Assembly (NCBI GenBank): GCA_009760885.1 | Contig: CM019697.1 | Coordinates: 26,252,210 to 26,316,209, forward strand | DNA from: Achatina immaculata | Lineage: Eukaryota; Mollusca; Gastropoda; Stylommatophora; Achatinidae | Length of the DNA stretch: 64,000 nt | Direction: 5' to 3' | Notes under the pieces: model-generated | What the model saw: the letters and a program-made list of their open reading frames with translations, nothing else | Told to the model about the DNA's origin: nothing | Databases searched by the model: none | Shown here: positions 1-10,713 of the stretch, piece by piece | How the letters are laid out: the number at the start of each line of letters is the position of its first letter | Numbering within the stretch: position 1 is the stretch's first letter | Program-made: the position numbers and the translations under genes

Positions 1-284
1 TGACCTGCATGAACACATGAAATCAGCACAGTTTTGTAGATAATTCAGTTCTTTAATCACACTATCAAGTTCTTTGAAACTGTATCAGGTATTGAATTTT
101 ATACAAATTTTTTTCTATAAGCACTGACATGTCAAGACACAGCTGAAGGTTGCGAGCAAGAGCCAAACCAGAGGGCCTCATCACAGTGGCCAAATCAGAC
201 GCACACAACTCCATCAAACAACACCTCGAGGAACAACTGCTCAACCAAACAATCTGCTGTAAATATTTCTCTGAACTTAGAACA
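1..284. other. Unassigned left edge
   Basis: No gene recognised. On the minus strand a frame from about 285 to 65 is open and begins after an acceptor-like TTCAG, but its translation does not resemble the expected next EEF2K segment (the acidic stretch following the SEL1-like repeats) or any family I know. The missing C-terminal EEF2K exons are therefore probably left of the window. Confidence 0.4.
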
Positions 285-500
285 TCTCCTCCACTGAGAC
301 TGAAAACAAAAGTGAGGAGAACATAGAACATCTCTGTGGAGGCTGACAACAAAGTGAGGATAATATGGAACAATCTCCTCTGTGGAGACTGACAACAAAG
401 TGAGGTGAACATAGAACATCTCCTCTGCTGAGACTGACAACAAAGTGAGGAGAACATAGAACATCTCCTCCATTCAGGCTAGCAATAAAGTGAGGTGTAA
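285..500. repeat. Minisatellite, ~43-bp period
   Basis: About five imperfect copies of a unit containing GACTGACAACAAAGTGAGG and GAACATCTCCTC. It gives open frames on the minus strand that are artefacts of the periodicity. It runs directly into the next array and lies in the EEF2K intron downstream of the 921-1045 exon. Confidence 0.85.
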
Positions 501-953
501 ACAAGCCTTTGTTCCCAAGTTATGCCCTGCCTCAAATAGATGTAAATAAGCCTCACCTCTTTGTTCCCAAGTTACGCCCTGCCTCAAACAGATGTAAATA
601 AGCCTCACCTCTTTGTTCCCAAGTTATGCCCTATCTCAAACAGATGTAAATAAGCCTCACCTCTTTGTTCCCGAGTTATGCCCTATCTCAAATAGATGTA
701 AATAAGCCTCACCTCTTTGTTCCCAAGTTATGCCCTGCCTCAAACAGATGTAAATAAGCCTCACCTCTTTGTTCCCAAGTTATGCCCTATCTCAAACAGA
801 TGTAAATAAGCCTCACCTCTTTGTTCCCGAGTTATGCCCTATCTCAAATAGATGTAAATAAGCCTCGCCTCTTTGCTCCCAAGTTATGCCCTATCTCAAA
901 TAGATGTAAATAAGCCTCACCTCTTTGTTCCCAAGTTATGCCCTGTCTCAAAT
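501..953. repeat. 52-bp minisatellite built from an EEF2K exon edge
   Basis: About eight and a half copies of a 52-bp unit. On the minus strand each unit holds the last ~33 bases of the EEF2K exon at 921-1045, its splice donor (AGAG|GTGAGG) and about 20 bases of intron. The donor-bearing motif CCTCACCTCT recurs at 551, 603, 655, 707, 759 and 811, with the authentic site at 915; the copy at 863 reads CCTCGCC, which turns GT into GC. The exon 3' end has thus been amplified into its own intron. Confidence 0.93.
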
Positions 954-1045
954 GCCCTGGCCATAAATATCATAGCATTCCTGTCTCCAGCCTCTGCAGC
1001 CTGTATCATGTAATCAAGTCCTGTGTCAATCATTTCAGGTCTTTG
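921..1045 (-). CDS. EEF2K: EEF2K exon 10 (SEL1-like repeat)
   Basis: Last EEF2K exon in the window, 125 nt, phase 0 at its start and two bases left over at its end. It follows a TTTACAG acceptor at 1046-1047 and ends at an AGAG|GTGAGG donor. The translation includes DYMIQAAEAGDRNAMIFMAR, matching the SEL1-like helical repeat near the C terminus of EEF2K (vertebrate counterpart DYLLKAAEAGDRQSMILVAR). This C-terminal region is known to help bind the substrate eEF2. Roughly 100 further residues, including the extreme C terminus needed for eEF2 phosphorylation, must lie left of position 1. The exon tail is repeated in the adjoining array at 501-953. Confidence 0.93.
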
Positions 1046-1680
1046 CTGTAAACAGAAAAGAGAAGAGACATGACTTTCTGACACAAACAAATGAGGGTCT
1101 GAAAATTAGAAATTTCATATTCATCATAACCATCATCATCAATCCTTATATTGGGCAAACATTCTGTAACACAATGCCCCAGTACATGCAAGTCCTCCTC
1201 TGGCTGGATGTGTAACTTTGTAAATGTTCCTTTAATTCTATGTAAGTGATCACATAACAGGAAGGCTATTAACCCTAGTGCAGTTACGGATGTTCTTACA
1301 CATTCCAAGTTACTACTAAGGACACATTAATATGTTCTGAGAATTATCTGCCCCTGGTGCTAACAATGTGTTAACACATCTCATATTTTACTAAACACTG
1401 CCATAGACTACTTTAATTACTCAACAGTTGGAGGAATCACAGAGACTATTATTAGTTCTATGGCCTAGCTTCAGCAAGCGGGACTTGTTACAACATTGTT
1501 ATGTTTAGTTAATGAGAGAAGAGGGTTCATCTGTCTGTATACATGTGTCTGTTGCTACAGTTCCAGCACTCATCTTATATCACATCCTGTAGTCTGTGGT
1601 CCTGTTACATTTACTGTATTGTATAATGAGATATTTCTTCTACTGTGGACAGAACATGAATTCACACAGATAAGGGTCTG

Positions 1681-3810
1681 ATGGAGCTTCTTACAAATAG
1701 TGATAATGAAGAGGAAATGTTTGGTTCTGACAGTGAACAAGAAAATCAGAAAGCCATCATTATCAACCAGCAAGATGGGGGGCTACTGAGATAATGTTAT
1801 TTCAGCACTATCTGTCTTCTTCATCATCATAATCTGAGTTGAACAGTGAATATGAAATGCAACCAAAGTAGCAGAAATCTGATGCTATTTCATGGTCTTC
1901 AAATGATTTGAACCAACTTACTCATCTGTCTGACAGCTCCAGTTTAGGCTGTCATGCTAGTGTGAATTAAGAGAGTTCAATACCTGGCTGCTTTTCTTCA
2001 TGGAAACACTGGTTACATTAATGGCAGATAAATGTAACAGATTCTACAAAGACACTTTTCAAAATGCTCCTATCACCTAAACTTCTCATCTCTCTAAGTG
2101 GATAGACACTAATATGGAAGAATTATTCTGCTGGTTGGCCAAGAAGAAGAAAAAAGGCTGAAATTATACGACTGCTGCTTGAAAGATTCTTTACTTTGAA
2201 CACCTGTTTCTAGTGAAATTATAAGACTGCTGCTTGAAAGATTCTTTACTTTGAACACCTGTTTCTAGTGAAATTATAAGACTGCTGCTTGAAAGATTCT
2301 TTACTTTGAACACCTGTTTCTAGTGAAATTATAAGACTGCTGCTTGAAAGATTCTTTACTTTGAACACCTGTTTCTAGTGAAATTATAAGACTGCTGCTT
2401 GAAAGATTCTTTACTTTGAACACCTGTTTCTAGTGAAATTATAAGACTGCTGCTTGAAAGATTCTTTACTTTGAACACCTGTTTCTAGTGAAATTATAAG
2501 ACTGCTGCTTGAAAGATTCTTTACTTTGAACACCTGTTTCTAGTGAAATTATACGACTGCTGCTTGAAAGATTCTTTACTTTGAACACCTGTTTCTAGTG
2601 AAATTATAAGACTGCTGCTTGAAAGATTCTTTACTTTGAACACCTGTTTCTAGTGAAATTATAAGACTGCTGCTTGAAAGATTCTTTACTTTGAACACTT
2701 GTTTCTAGTGAAATTATAAGACTGCTGCTTGAAAGATTCTTTACTTTGAACACCTGTTTCTAGTGAAATTATGTCCCAGCAGAGATTTTTAATGCCTCTG
2801 AGAATTTTACATTTTTTAGATAGCAGTATCGATGACTATGGCTTCATCAAAATTAGAAATGTGATTAACAAACTGTACAATTCTTCCTGGAGCATTTATT
2901 CACTGAACCAACATATCTGCATTGATGAATTACTTCTTCTTTTCAAAGGATGATCATCATTCAAGCAATGCTTTCCCTGAAAGTGTAGCAGATCTGGTGT
3001 GACTAAAACTTATGTTCTGTGTGACTAAAATTTATGTTCTGTATTATTAAAACTGATTACATTCTTGATTTTGTGTATACAGGATCCAGCAGTGATACTG
3101 ATGTGTCAGAATATGGAAAGTCAGTGGCTGATATTGTGGCAAATTTGCCAACATCCTATCATCAAACAGGCCACACACACTTGTATATACATGCGGTACA
3201 GTAACAAAAAAACAGGAGGAGTCTGCCAAAAATTGAACCAATTTTTGTTTAAAAATGAAGAAAAATGCCATGTGTTATAAATCTGTACATATTTCTGTCA
3301 CTGAAATGGTATGACAAATGAGAAGTTTGAATGTTGACAACAAGCCATGCTTCAAAAATGTTGAAACATGTAAAACGTATTGGAAGAGCAGAAAAACAGT
3401 TTGGAAGCTGAAGTACACTGTTGTATACAACAAACACAAAGGGCTCAGTTGATAGAACTGATGAGATTCTGGGTTCTATAAAAAAACTTTTGTTCATGTG
3501 CCTGATCTATCAATTTTAAACACTCACCCCCAGCACAAAGCGGCTGCCAGGAAAAATATTCCCATGGCTGACCTCCCCCTAGCTCTGATCACAGAAACTC
3601 TGGAAGCAAAGAAGAAAGCATGGACAGGACAAGGCAGTGAAGAAGATGCAGCACCACAATTAATGCACAGACATTTCCTATCAACAAAAGACTCTTCAAC
3701 ATCAGAGAAAATGCGCCCTCTCAGAAAGTGTGTGATGTGTTAAAAAAAAAAATGATGAGAAGGCAGATACAGAGGCAAAGAATGTAATGTTGCATTGTAT
3801 GCTATGCCAT
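1681..3810 (+). pseudogene. piggyBac transposase pseudogene
   Basis: The ATG at 1681 opens an acidic N-terminal segment. The core resumes at 2771 with RFLMPLRILHF and IDELLLLFKG, corresponding to the RFxxIxRxLHF and SIDExxxPFKG signatures; the first catalytic Asp is kept. Around 3080-3200, DTDVSEYGKSVADIV is followed by GHTHLYI and then, in another frame, by CGTVTKKQEE. The family's intervening stretch, about 20 residues that include the second catalytic Asp, is deleted. The C terminus (RHF...RPLRKCVMC) is the cysteine-rich tail, interrupted by a stop. Many in-frame stops and an 11-copy array in the middle show it is dead. Confidence 0.82.
2162..2770. repeat. 55-bp minisatellite inside piggyBac ORF
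   Basis: Eleven near-identical copies of a 55-bp unit (contains GACTGCTGCTTGAAAGATTC and TTTGAACACCTGTTTCTAG). It occupies the transposase reading frame between the N-terminal third and the RFLMPLRILHF motif. Since 55 is not a multiple of three, every copy shifts frame. Copies differ at only a few positions (for example ATACG/ATAAG), suggesting recent homogenisation. Confidence 0.95.
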
Positions 3811-4077
3811 GTTCTGTGTTATGTCATTTTGTGTGTCATGTCACGTTTTGGAATATTTCATACTCAAAAATATTACTAAAAAAAATGTGTTTTAAAATGT
3901 TAATATAAAAATTGTTTACTGAAGAAATGTTATTCATGTAACAAATAACTATTACTATGTGAAATGAATGTAAGGAAAATAATCACAAGGGAGTTTCAAC
4001 ACATCTTAGATTTTTGTCAACAGAAAAAAAAAAAGTATTCAGCAAAGTAAGAAACCCCAGAAGCCTAAGTGTGTAGC

Positions 4078-4600
4078 ACAGCAGATGCTGGCAGGAAGAG
4101 AACCTGGCAGTGAAGTTAACTCCTTTGACTGTCATCACAGCAGATGCTGGCAGTGAAGTTAACTCCTTTGACTGTCATCACAGCAGATGCTGGCAGTGAA
4201 GCTAACTCCTTTGACTGTCATCACAGCAGATGCTGGCAGTGAAGCTAACTCCTTTGACTGTCATCACAGCAGATGCTGGCAGGAAGAGAACCTGGCAGTG
4301 AAGCTAACTCCTTTGTCTGTCATCACAGCAGATGCTGGCAGTGAAGCTAACTCCTTTGTCTGTCATCACAGCAGATGCTGGCAGTGAAGCTAACTCCTTT
4401 GTCTGTCATCACAGCAGATGCTGGCAGGAAGAGAACCTGGCAGTGAAGCTAACTCCTTTGTCTGTCATCACAGCAGATGCTGGCAGTGAAGCTAACTCCT
4501 TTGTCTGTCATCACAGCAGATGCTGGCAGTGAAGCTAACTCCTTTGTCTGTCATCACAGCAGATGCTGGCAGTGAAGCTAACTCTTTTGACTGTGACCAC
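4078..4600. repeat. 43-bp minisatellite
   Basis: About eleven copies of a 43-bp unit (AGCAGATGCTGGCAGTGAAG followed by TAACTCCTTTGACTGTCATC). Some units carry a 17-bp insertion (GGAAGAGAACCTGGCAG) at regular intervals, which gives a higher-order pattern. It follows the piggyBac relic. Confidence 0.92.
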
Positions 4601-4792
4601 GTTTGCAACTACCACAGGAGCAGCCTCCATGCAGGTTGCTCAAAACCAGGTTGATCACAACATAAGAGAAGTGGAATGAGGCAGGACAATTAAGACTAAC
4701 AATAAACAAGTTAAACATGACATATGTCTCAAACATGCTCTGCTTGCATCACATAGACAAATACAGCCATCATCATGGCAACATACTCCAGT

Positions 4793-5285
4793 CAGCCCAT
4801 CTTCAGACATATATCATACACTGTTCATTGTTCAGTTACAGCCATCTTCAGACATATATCATACACTGTTCATTGTTCAGTTACAGCCATCTTCAGACAT
4901 ATATCATACACTGTTCATTGTTCAGTTACAGCCATCTTCAGACATATATCATACACTGTTCATTGTTCAGTTACAGCCATCTTCAGACATATATCATACA
5001 CTGTTCATTGTTCAGTTACAGCCATCTTCAGACATATATCATACACTGTTCATTGTTCAGTTACAGCCATCTTCAGAAATATATCATACACTGTTCATTG
5101 TCCAGTTACAGCCATCTTCAGACATATATCATACACTGTTCATTGTTCAGTTACAGCCATCTTCAGACATATATCATACACTGTTCATTGTTCAGTTACA
5201 GCCATCTTCAGACATATATCATACACTGTTCATTGTTCAGTTACAACCATCTTCAGATATATATCATACACTGTTCATTGTCCTG
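4793..5285. repeat. 45-bp minisatellite with open frames
   Basis: Eleven copies of a 45-bp unit (CAGCCATCTTCAGACATATA and ACACTGTTCATTGTTCAGTT). Because 45 is divisible by three, two plus frames stay open through the array and give apparent proteins of 181 and 232 residues made of 15-residue repeats. They lack any start context or splice logic, so I treat them as array read-through. Confidence 0.93.
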
Positions 5286-5430
5286 TCCTCTTATTTTCCA
5301 GTGTCTTTCCATCACCCTGAAGTTCTGTCATCTATATGCTTCTAGGTCTATCCTGCCCTCTTATTTTCCAGTGTCTTTCCATCACTCTGAAGTTGTGTCA
5401 TCTATATGCTTCTAGGTCTATCTGCCCTCT
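5286..5430. repeat. Two-copy ~71-bp direct repeat
   Basis: Two copies of a unit containing CTTATTTTCCAGTGTCTTTC and TCATCTATATGCTTCTAGGT, immediately downstream of the 45-bp array. From here to 5857 no further feature was recognised. Confidence 0.75.
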
Positions 5431-5857
5431 TTCTCTTCATGAAACCCCGCCACTGTTTGTCTTGATCAAAGTCAAATAAGTGAGCAATCCTCTCATTTAT
5501 CACCAGGAGAAAGTCATTTACCATGGTACACTCCCAGATTTCGGTAAACTGATGTCACACTTAGAAATGCTGTTTATTTTGTATCATGTTACAAGAATTC
5601 CATATGAACTGTAGATAACCCACAGTGAATCTTTGTGGAGATTGTCAAATGTCTCATTTGGGCTCTACTGTAATATTCCCTTTGTGATCATGTTTGGAGC
5701 ATACATGGTCAATGTGTGTCTACTGGGTTGGAGTGTGTTGAAGGAAATTGCTAAGAAAGCAACCAATGATCACTGTCATTATTCTCATCACAGACAACAA
5801 CAGTTCTCAGCTACAAGAAGACCAGCCAATCCTTCACACATGAAAGCACACACTCAC

Positions 5858-6046
5858 CTGTACAACACAGTTAACAAACATATGTCTCTGAAGACCCAGG
5901 TAGAGCCTTGCCATGGTGTTGATGGCTTCCAACACACCCAGCTCAGCAGCATGCTCCTCATGAAACAAAGCTGCATCCCAGTCAATAACATCCTCCTGGA
6001 GTGAGAATCGACCAATCTCATGGTATTTGGCCATCTCATGGTGAAT
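5858..6046 (-). CDS. EEF2K: EEF2K exon 9 (SEL1-like repeat)
   Basis: A 189-nt exon (63 codons, phase 0 at both ends) between an ATATGCAG acceptor (AG at 6047-6048) and a CAG|GTGAGT donor (GT at 5856-5857). It encodes HHEMAKYHEIGRFSL and later FHEEHAAELGVLEAINTMAR, which align with the HLAMVRYHEGGRF and FHLEHAANLGELEAI stretch of vertebrate EEF2K. This is the start of the helical SEL1-like repeat domain that follows the regulatory linker. It joins in phase to exon 8 at 9864-9986. Confidence 0.95.
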
Positions 6047-6164
6047 CTGCATATTCAAATAATTGTTCTTACACACACAACCATCTGAATGTCACAGATC
6101 AAATAAAAGGGAAAATACAGTGACAGTAAGTAGAAAGAATTCATACAATGTGAAGGAGATACTT

Positions 6165-6945
6165 CTCTCATGACTCAGTTAGCACTTTTCTCTCATGACT
6201 CAGTTAGCACTTTTCTCTCATGACTCAGTCAGGACTTCTCTCTCATGACTCAGTTAGCACTTTTCTCTCATGACTCAGCACTTTTCTCTCATGATTCAGT
6301 TAGGACTTTTCTCTCATGACTCAGTTAGCACTTTTCTCTCATGATTCAGTTAGCACTTTTCTCTCATGACTCAGGACTTTTCTCTCATGACTCAGTTAGC
6401 ACTTTTCTCTCATGAGATAGTTAGCACTCCTCTCTCATGATTCAGTTAGTACTCTCATGACTCAGTTAGCACTTCTCTCTCATGACTCAGTTAGCATTTT
6501 TCTCTCATGACTCAGTTAGTACTTCTCTCTCATGACTCAGTTAGTACTTCTCTCTCATGACTCAGTTAGCACTCCTCTATCATGACTCAGTTAGGACTTT
6601 TCTCTCATGACTCAGTTAACAGCCCTCTATCATGACTCAGTTAGGACTTTTCTCTCACGACTCAGTTAGCACTTTTCTCTCATGACTCAGTTAGTACTTC
6701 TCTCTCATGACTCAGTTAGCACTCCTCTCTCATGACTCAGCACTTTTCTCTCATGACTCAGTTAACAGTCCTCTCTCGTGAGTCAGTTAGGACTTTTCTC
6801 TCATGACTCAGTTAGGACTTTTCTCTCATGACTCAGTTAGGACTTTTGTCTCATGACCCAGTTAGCACTTTTCTCTCATGACTCAGTAAGCACTTTTCTC
6901 TCATGACTCAGTTAGCACTTCTATCTCATGACTCAGCTGGCAAGG
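6165..6945. repeat. 25-bp minisatellite
   Basis: About 30 degenerate copies of a ~25-bp unit (CTCTCATGACTCAGTTAGCA plus CTTTT), with frequent short deletions such as a lost GTTAG. It lies in the EEF2K intron upstream of the 5858-6046 exon. Confidence 0.93.
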
Positions 6946-7029
6946 GAATGGAAACCTCTTACATTAAAGTCATTTTACTCTTATCTGGAAGAAAGAGGAA
7001 TGTTTTACATAAAAGGTTTCCAAATGTCA

Positions 7030-7650
7030 GTGCTGACAACATGTCACAAGAATGAGCCTTCCAACTGTCTGTGTTGATATCATGCCACAAGAACAAGCCT
7101 TCCATCTGTGTTGACATCATGTCACAAGAACAAGCCTTCCAACTGTGTTGACATCATGTCACAAGAACAGGCCTTCCAACTGTGTTGACACCATGTCACA
7201 AGAACAAGCCTTCCAACTGTCTGTGTTGACATGTCATGTAACAGAACAAGCCTTCCAATTGTCTGTGTTGACATGTCATGTAACAAGCCTTCCAACTGTC
7301 TGTATTGACATGTCATGTAACAAGAACATGCCTTCCAACTGTCTGTGTTGACATGTCATGTAACAAGCCTTCCAACTGTCTGTGTTGACATGTCATGTAA
7401 CAAGCCTTGCAACTGTCTGTATTGACATGTCATGTAACAAGAACAAGCCTTGCAACTGTCTGTGTTGACATGTCATGTAACAAGAACAAGCCTTCCAACT
7501 GTCTGTGTTGACATGTCATGTAACAAGAACAAGCCTTCCAACTGTCTGTGTTGACATGTCATGTAACAAGAACACACTTTCCAACTGTCTATGTTGACAT
7601 GTCATGTCACAAGAACAAGCCTTCCAACTGTCTGTGTTGACATAATACTT
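7030..7650. repeat. ~43-bp minisatellite, variable units
   Basis: About fifteen units of 30-43 bp containing GCCTTCCAACTGTCTGTGTT and GACATGTCATGTAACAAGAAC. Unit length varies through loss of the AAGAAC segment. Intronic (EEF2K). Confidence 0.92.
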
Positions 7651-7689
7651 AATGAACAAATATGTCACATGATTGTACTTATATTCAGC

Positions 7690-9850
7690 ACCTGATCAAC
7701 ACGTATGACCATTAGAACAATCTACACCAACACTATACTAGGTTATCTCTAACAACTCATGTATGACCACTAGAACAATCTACACCAACACTATACTAGG
7801 TTATTTCTAACAACTCATGTATGACCACTAGGACAACCTACACCAACACTATACTAGATTATCTCTAACAACTCATGTATGACCACTAGGACAATCTACA
7901 CCAACACTATACTAGATTATCTCTAACAACTCATGTATGACCACTAGGACAATCTACACCAACACTATACTAGGTTATCTCTAACAACACATGTATGACC
8001 ACTAGGACAATCTACACCAACACTATACTAGGTTACCTCTAACAACATATGTATGACCACTAAACAACCTACAACCAACACTATACTAGATTACCTCTAA
8101 CAACATATGTATGACCACTAAACAACCTACAACCAACACTATACTAGATTACCTCTAACAACATATGTATGACCACTAAACAACCTACAACCAACACTAT
8201 ACTAGATTACCTCTAACAACAGATGTATGACCACTAAACAACCTACAACCAACACTATACTAGATTACCTCTAACAACGTATGTATGACCACTAAACAAT
8301 CTACAACCAACACTACACTAGGTTACCTCTAACAACACATGTATGACCACTAGAACAACCTACACCAACACAATGCTAGGTTACAACACATGTATGATCA
8401 CTAAACAACCTACAACCAACACTAAACTGGGTTACCTCTAACAACACATGTATGACCACTAGAACAATCTACACCAACACTATACTAGGTTACCTCTAAC
8501 AATACATGTATGACCACTAGAACAATCTACACCAACACTATACTAGGTTACCTCTAACAAGACATGTATGACCACTAGAACAATCTACACCAACACTATA
8601 CTAGGTTACCTCTAACAAGACATGTATGGCCACTAGAACAATCTACACCAACGCTAAACTAGGTTACCTCTAACAACACATGTATGGCCACTAGAACAAT
8701 CTACACCAACACTATACTAGGTTATCTCTAACAACTCATGTATGACCACTAGGACAATCTACACCAACACTATACTAGATTATCTCTAACAACTCATGTA
8801 TGACCACTAGGACAATCTACACCAACACTATACTAGGTTATCTCTAACAACACATGTATGACCACTAGGACAATCTACACCAACACTATACTAGGTTACC
8901 TCTAACAACATATGTATGACCACTAAACAACCTACAACCAACACTATACTAGATTACCTCTAACAACATATGTATGACCACTAAACAACCTACAACCAAC
9001 ACTATACTAGATTACCTCTAACAACATATGTATGACCACTAAACAACCTACAACCAACACTATACTAGATTACCTCTAACAACAGATGTATGACCACTAA
9101 ACAACCTACAACCAACACTATACTAGATTACCTCTAACAACGTATGTATGACCACTAAACAATCTACAACCAACACTACACTAGGTTACCTCTAACAACA
9201 CATGTATGACCACTAGAACAACCTACACCAACACAATGCTAGGTTACAACACATGTATGATCACTAAACAACCTACAACCAACACTAAACTGGGTTACCT
9301 CTAACAACACATGTATGACCACTAGAACAATCTACACCAACACTATACTAGGTTACCTCTAACAATACATGTATGACCACTAGAACAATCTACACCAACA
9401 CTATACTAGGTTACCTCTAACAAGACATGTATGACCACTAGAACAATCTACACCAACACTATACTAGGTTACCTCTAACAAGACATGTATGGCCACTAGA
9501 ACAATCTACACCAACGCTATACTAGGTTACCTCTAACAACACATGTATGGCCACTAGAACAATCTACACCAACACTATACTAGGTTACCTCTAACAACAC
9601 ATGTATGGCCACTAGAACAATCTACACCAACACTATACTAGGTTACCTCTAACAACACATGTATGGCCACCAGAACAATCTACACCAACACTATACTAGG
9701 TTACCTCTAACAACACATGTATGGCCACTAGAACAATCTACACCAACACTATACTAGGTTACCTCTAACAACACATGTATGGCCACTAGAACAATCTACA
9801 CCAACACTATACTAGGTTACCTCTAACAACACATGTATGACCACTAGAAC
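7690..9850. repeat. 58-bp minisatellite with 863-bp higher-order duplication
   Basis: About 37 copies of a ~58-bp unit (TAGGTTACCTCTAACAACAC, ATGTATGACCACTAGAACAA, TCTACACCAACACTATAC). Distinctive variants recur 863 bp apart: the shortened unit containing CAATGCTAGG at 8371 and again at 9234, and the ACGCT variant at 8651 and again at 9514. A block of roughly 15 units was therefore duplicated as a whole. The array ends about 10 bases before the EEF2K splice donor at 9862. Confidence 0.95.
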
Positions 9851-9863
9851 AACATCTACTAAC

Positions 9864-9986
9864 CTGACCCAGAACTGAGTACCCTATCCTTAAGTTGGAC
9901 AGTCTCCTCAGGTCCAGCTCATGGAGAACACTTGATGGACGTGCCTGACAAGCGTGGGCTTCACTAAATGCTCTGTGTTCCTCATC
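9864..9986 (-). CDS. EEF2K: EEF2K exon 8 (end of linker)
   Basis: A 123-nt exon (41 codons, phase 0 both ends) between a TTACAG acceptor (AG at 9987-9988) and a CAG|GTTAGT donor (GT at 9862-9863). It encodes the end of the variable linker and the helix RRLSNLRIGYSVLGQ, corresponding to EKKIGKSILGKVHLA in vertebrate EEF2K, where the C-terminal helical domain begins. Its 5' edge with the acceptor is copied twice in the neighbouring array (9987-10185). Confidence 0.93.
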
Positions 9987-10185
9987 CTGTAACATCATTA
10001 ACACCAGTTATATCTTAACTCAAGCATAAACAAATGATACTATGCCATGTGTTCCTCATCCTGTAACATCATTACCACCAGTTATATCTTAACTCAAAAA
10101 TAAATAAACGTTACTATACCCTGTGTTCCTCATCCTGTAACATCACTACCACCAATTTTATCTTAACTCAGGCATAAACAAATGT
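9975..10185. repeat. ~74-bp array containing an EEF2K exon 5' edge
   Basis: Three tandem units, the first of which is the true exon edge. The motif TGTGTTCCTCATCCTGTAAC (start of exon 8 plus its TTACAG acceptor, read on the minus strand) recurs near 10048 and 10122. Two extra acceptor-plus-exon-start copies therefore lie upstream of the real exon in transcript order. Confidence 0.9.
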
Positions 10186-10519
10186 CACCCAACATTCTCC
10201 CCAACTTCAGATCTCCTGTTTGAAACCACAGTATTCAGTACACTTGTACCTGAGTGTGGGGTTACTAGTAGGGCTAGTAGTGGAGATCTCTTGTTGTGGA
10301 GAATGTAGTGTAACATTTACGAGTAACTGCATGGGAAAAATGTAAGATATATATATCTTGGAGCCCAGGCATGGTCCCACAAAAAAAAGCATGGAGGAGA
10401 AACTCTGAGGCTCTTACGAAAACCTCCTGCTGACAGCAGGATTCGTGGAGGCAACCAGGCTCTCTGTTTAGAAAGCTGAGCATGTTCTGAAACTGAACGC
10501 AGAAGAAGAAGAAATTCAT

Positions 10520-10713
10520 CTACAGCACTATGTCACATAAATGGATGTTTTCTCAAAACTCATCTATACCAACAAGTCACATAAATGGATGTTTTATCAA
10601 ACTCATCTATAGCATCATGTCACATAAATGGATGTTTTCTCAATACTCATCTATAGCATCATGTCACATAAATGGATGCTTTCTCAAATTCATCTTTAAC
10701 ACCATGTCACATA
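10520..10713. repeat. ~43-bp minisatellite, left half
   Basis: About four and a half units containing CATGTCACATAAATGGATGT and TTTCTCAAACTCATCTATAG. The array is interrupted at a TA by the mariner at 10714-11982 and resumes after it. Confidence 0.92.

Larger units (their letters stand above)
1269..4070 (+). mobile_element. Degenerate piggyBac transposon
   Basis: A relic with a candidate left end TTAA at 1269-1272 followed by CCCTAGTGC, a common piggyBac-type terminus. The right end was not located with certainty. Transposase fragments are recognisable at 1681-1790 (acidic N terminus), 1970-2160, 2771-2953 (DELLLLFKG, the family's first catalytic-Asp region), 3080-3260 and 3498-3810 (C-terminal cysteine-rich end). 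Frames are broken by many stops. The element lies in the EEF2K intron between the 921 and 5858 exons and carries an internal 55-bp tandem array. Confidence 0.8.

Noticed and set aside
65..457. 130-codon minus frame as the next EEF2K exon
   Set aside because: Right half is array; left half does not resemble the EEF2K C terminus in any frame.
4717..5415. Apparent 232- and 181-residue proteins of 15-residue repeats
   Set aside because: They coincide with the 45-bp array; two frames are open at once, which is expected from a period divisible by three and argues against selection on either frame.
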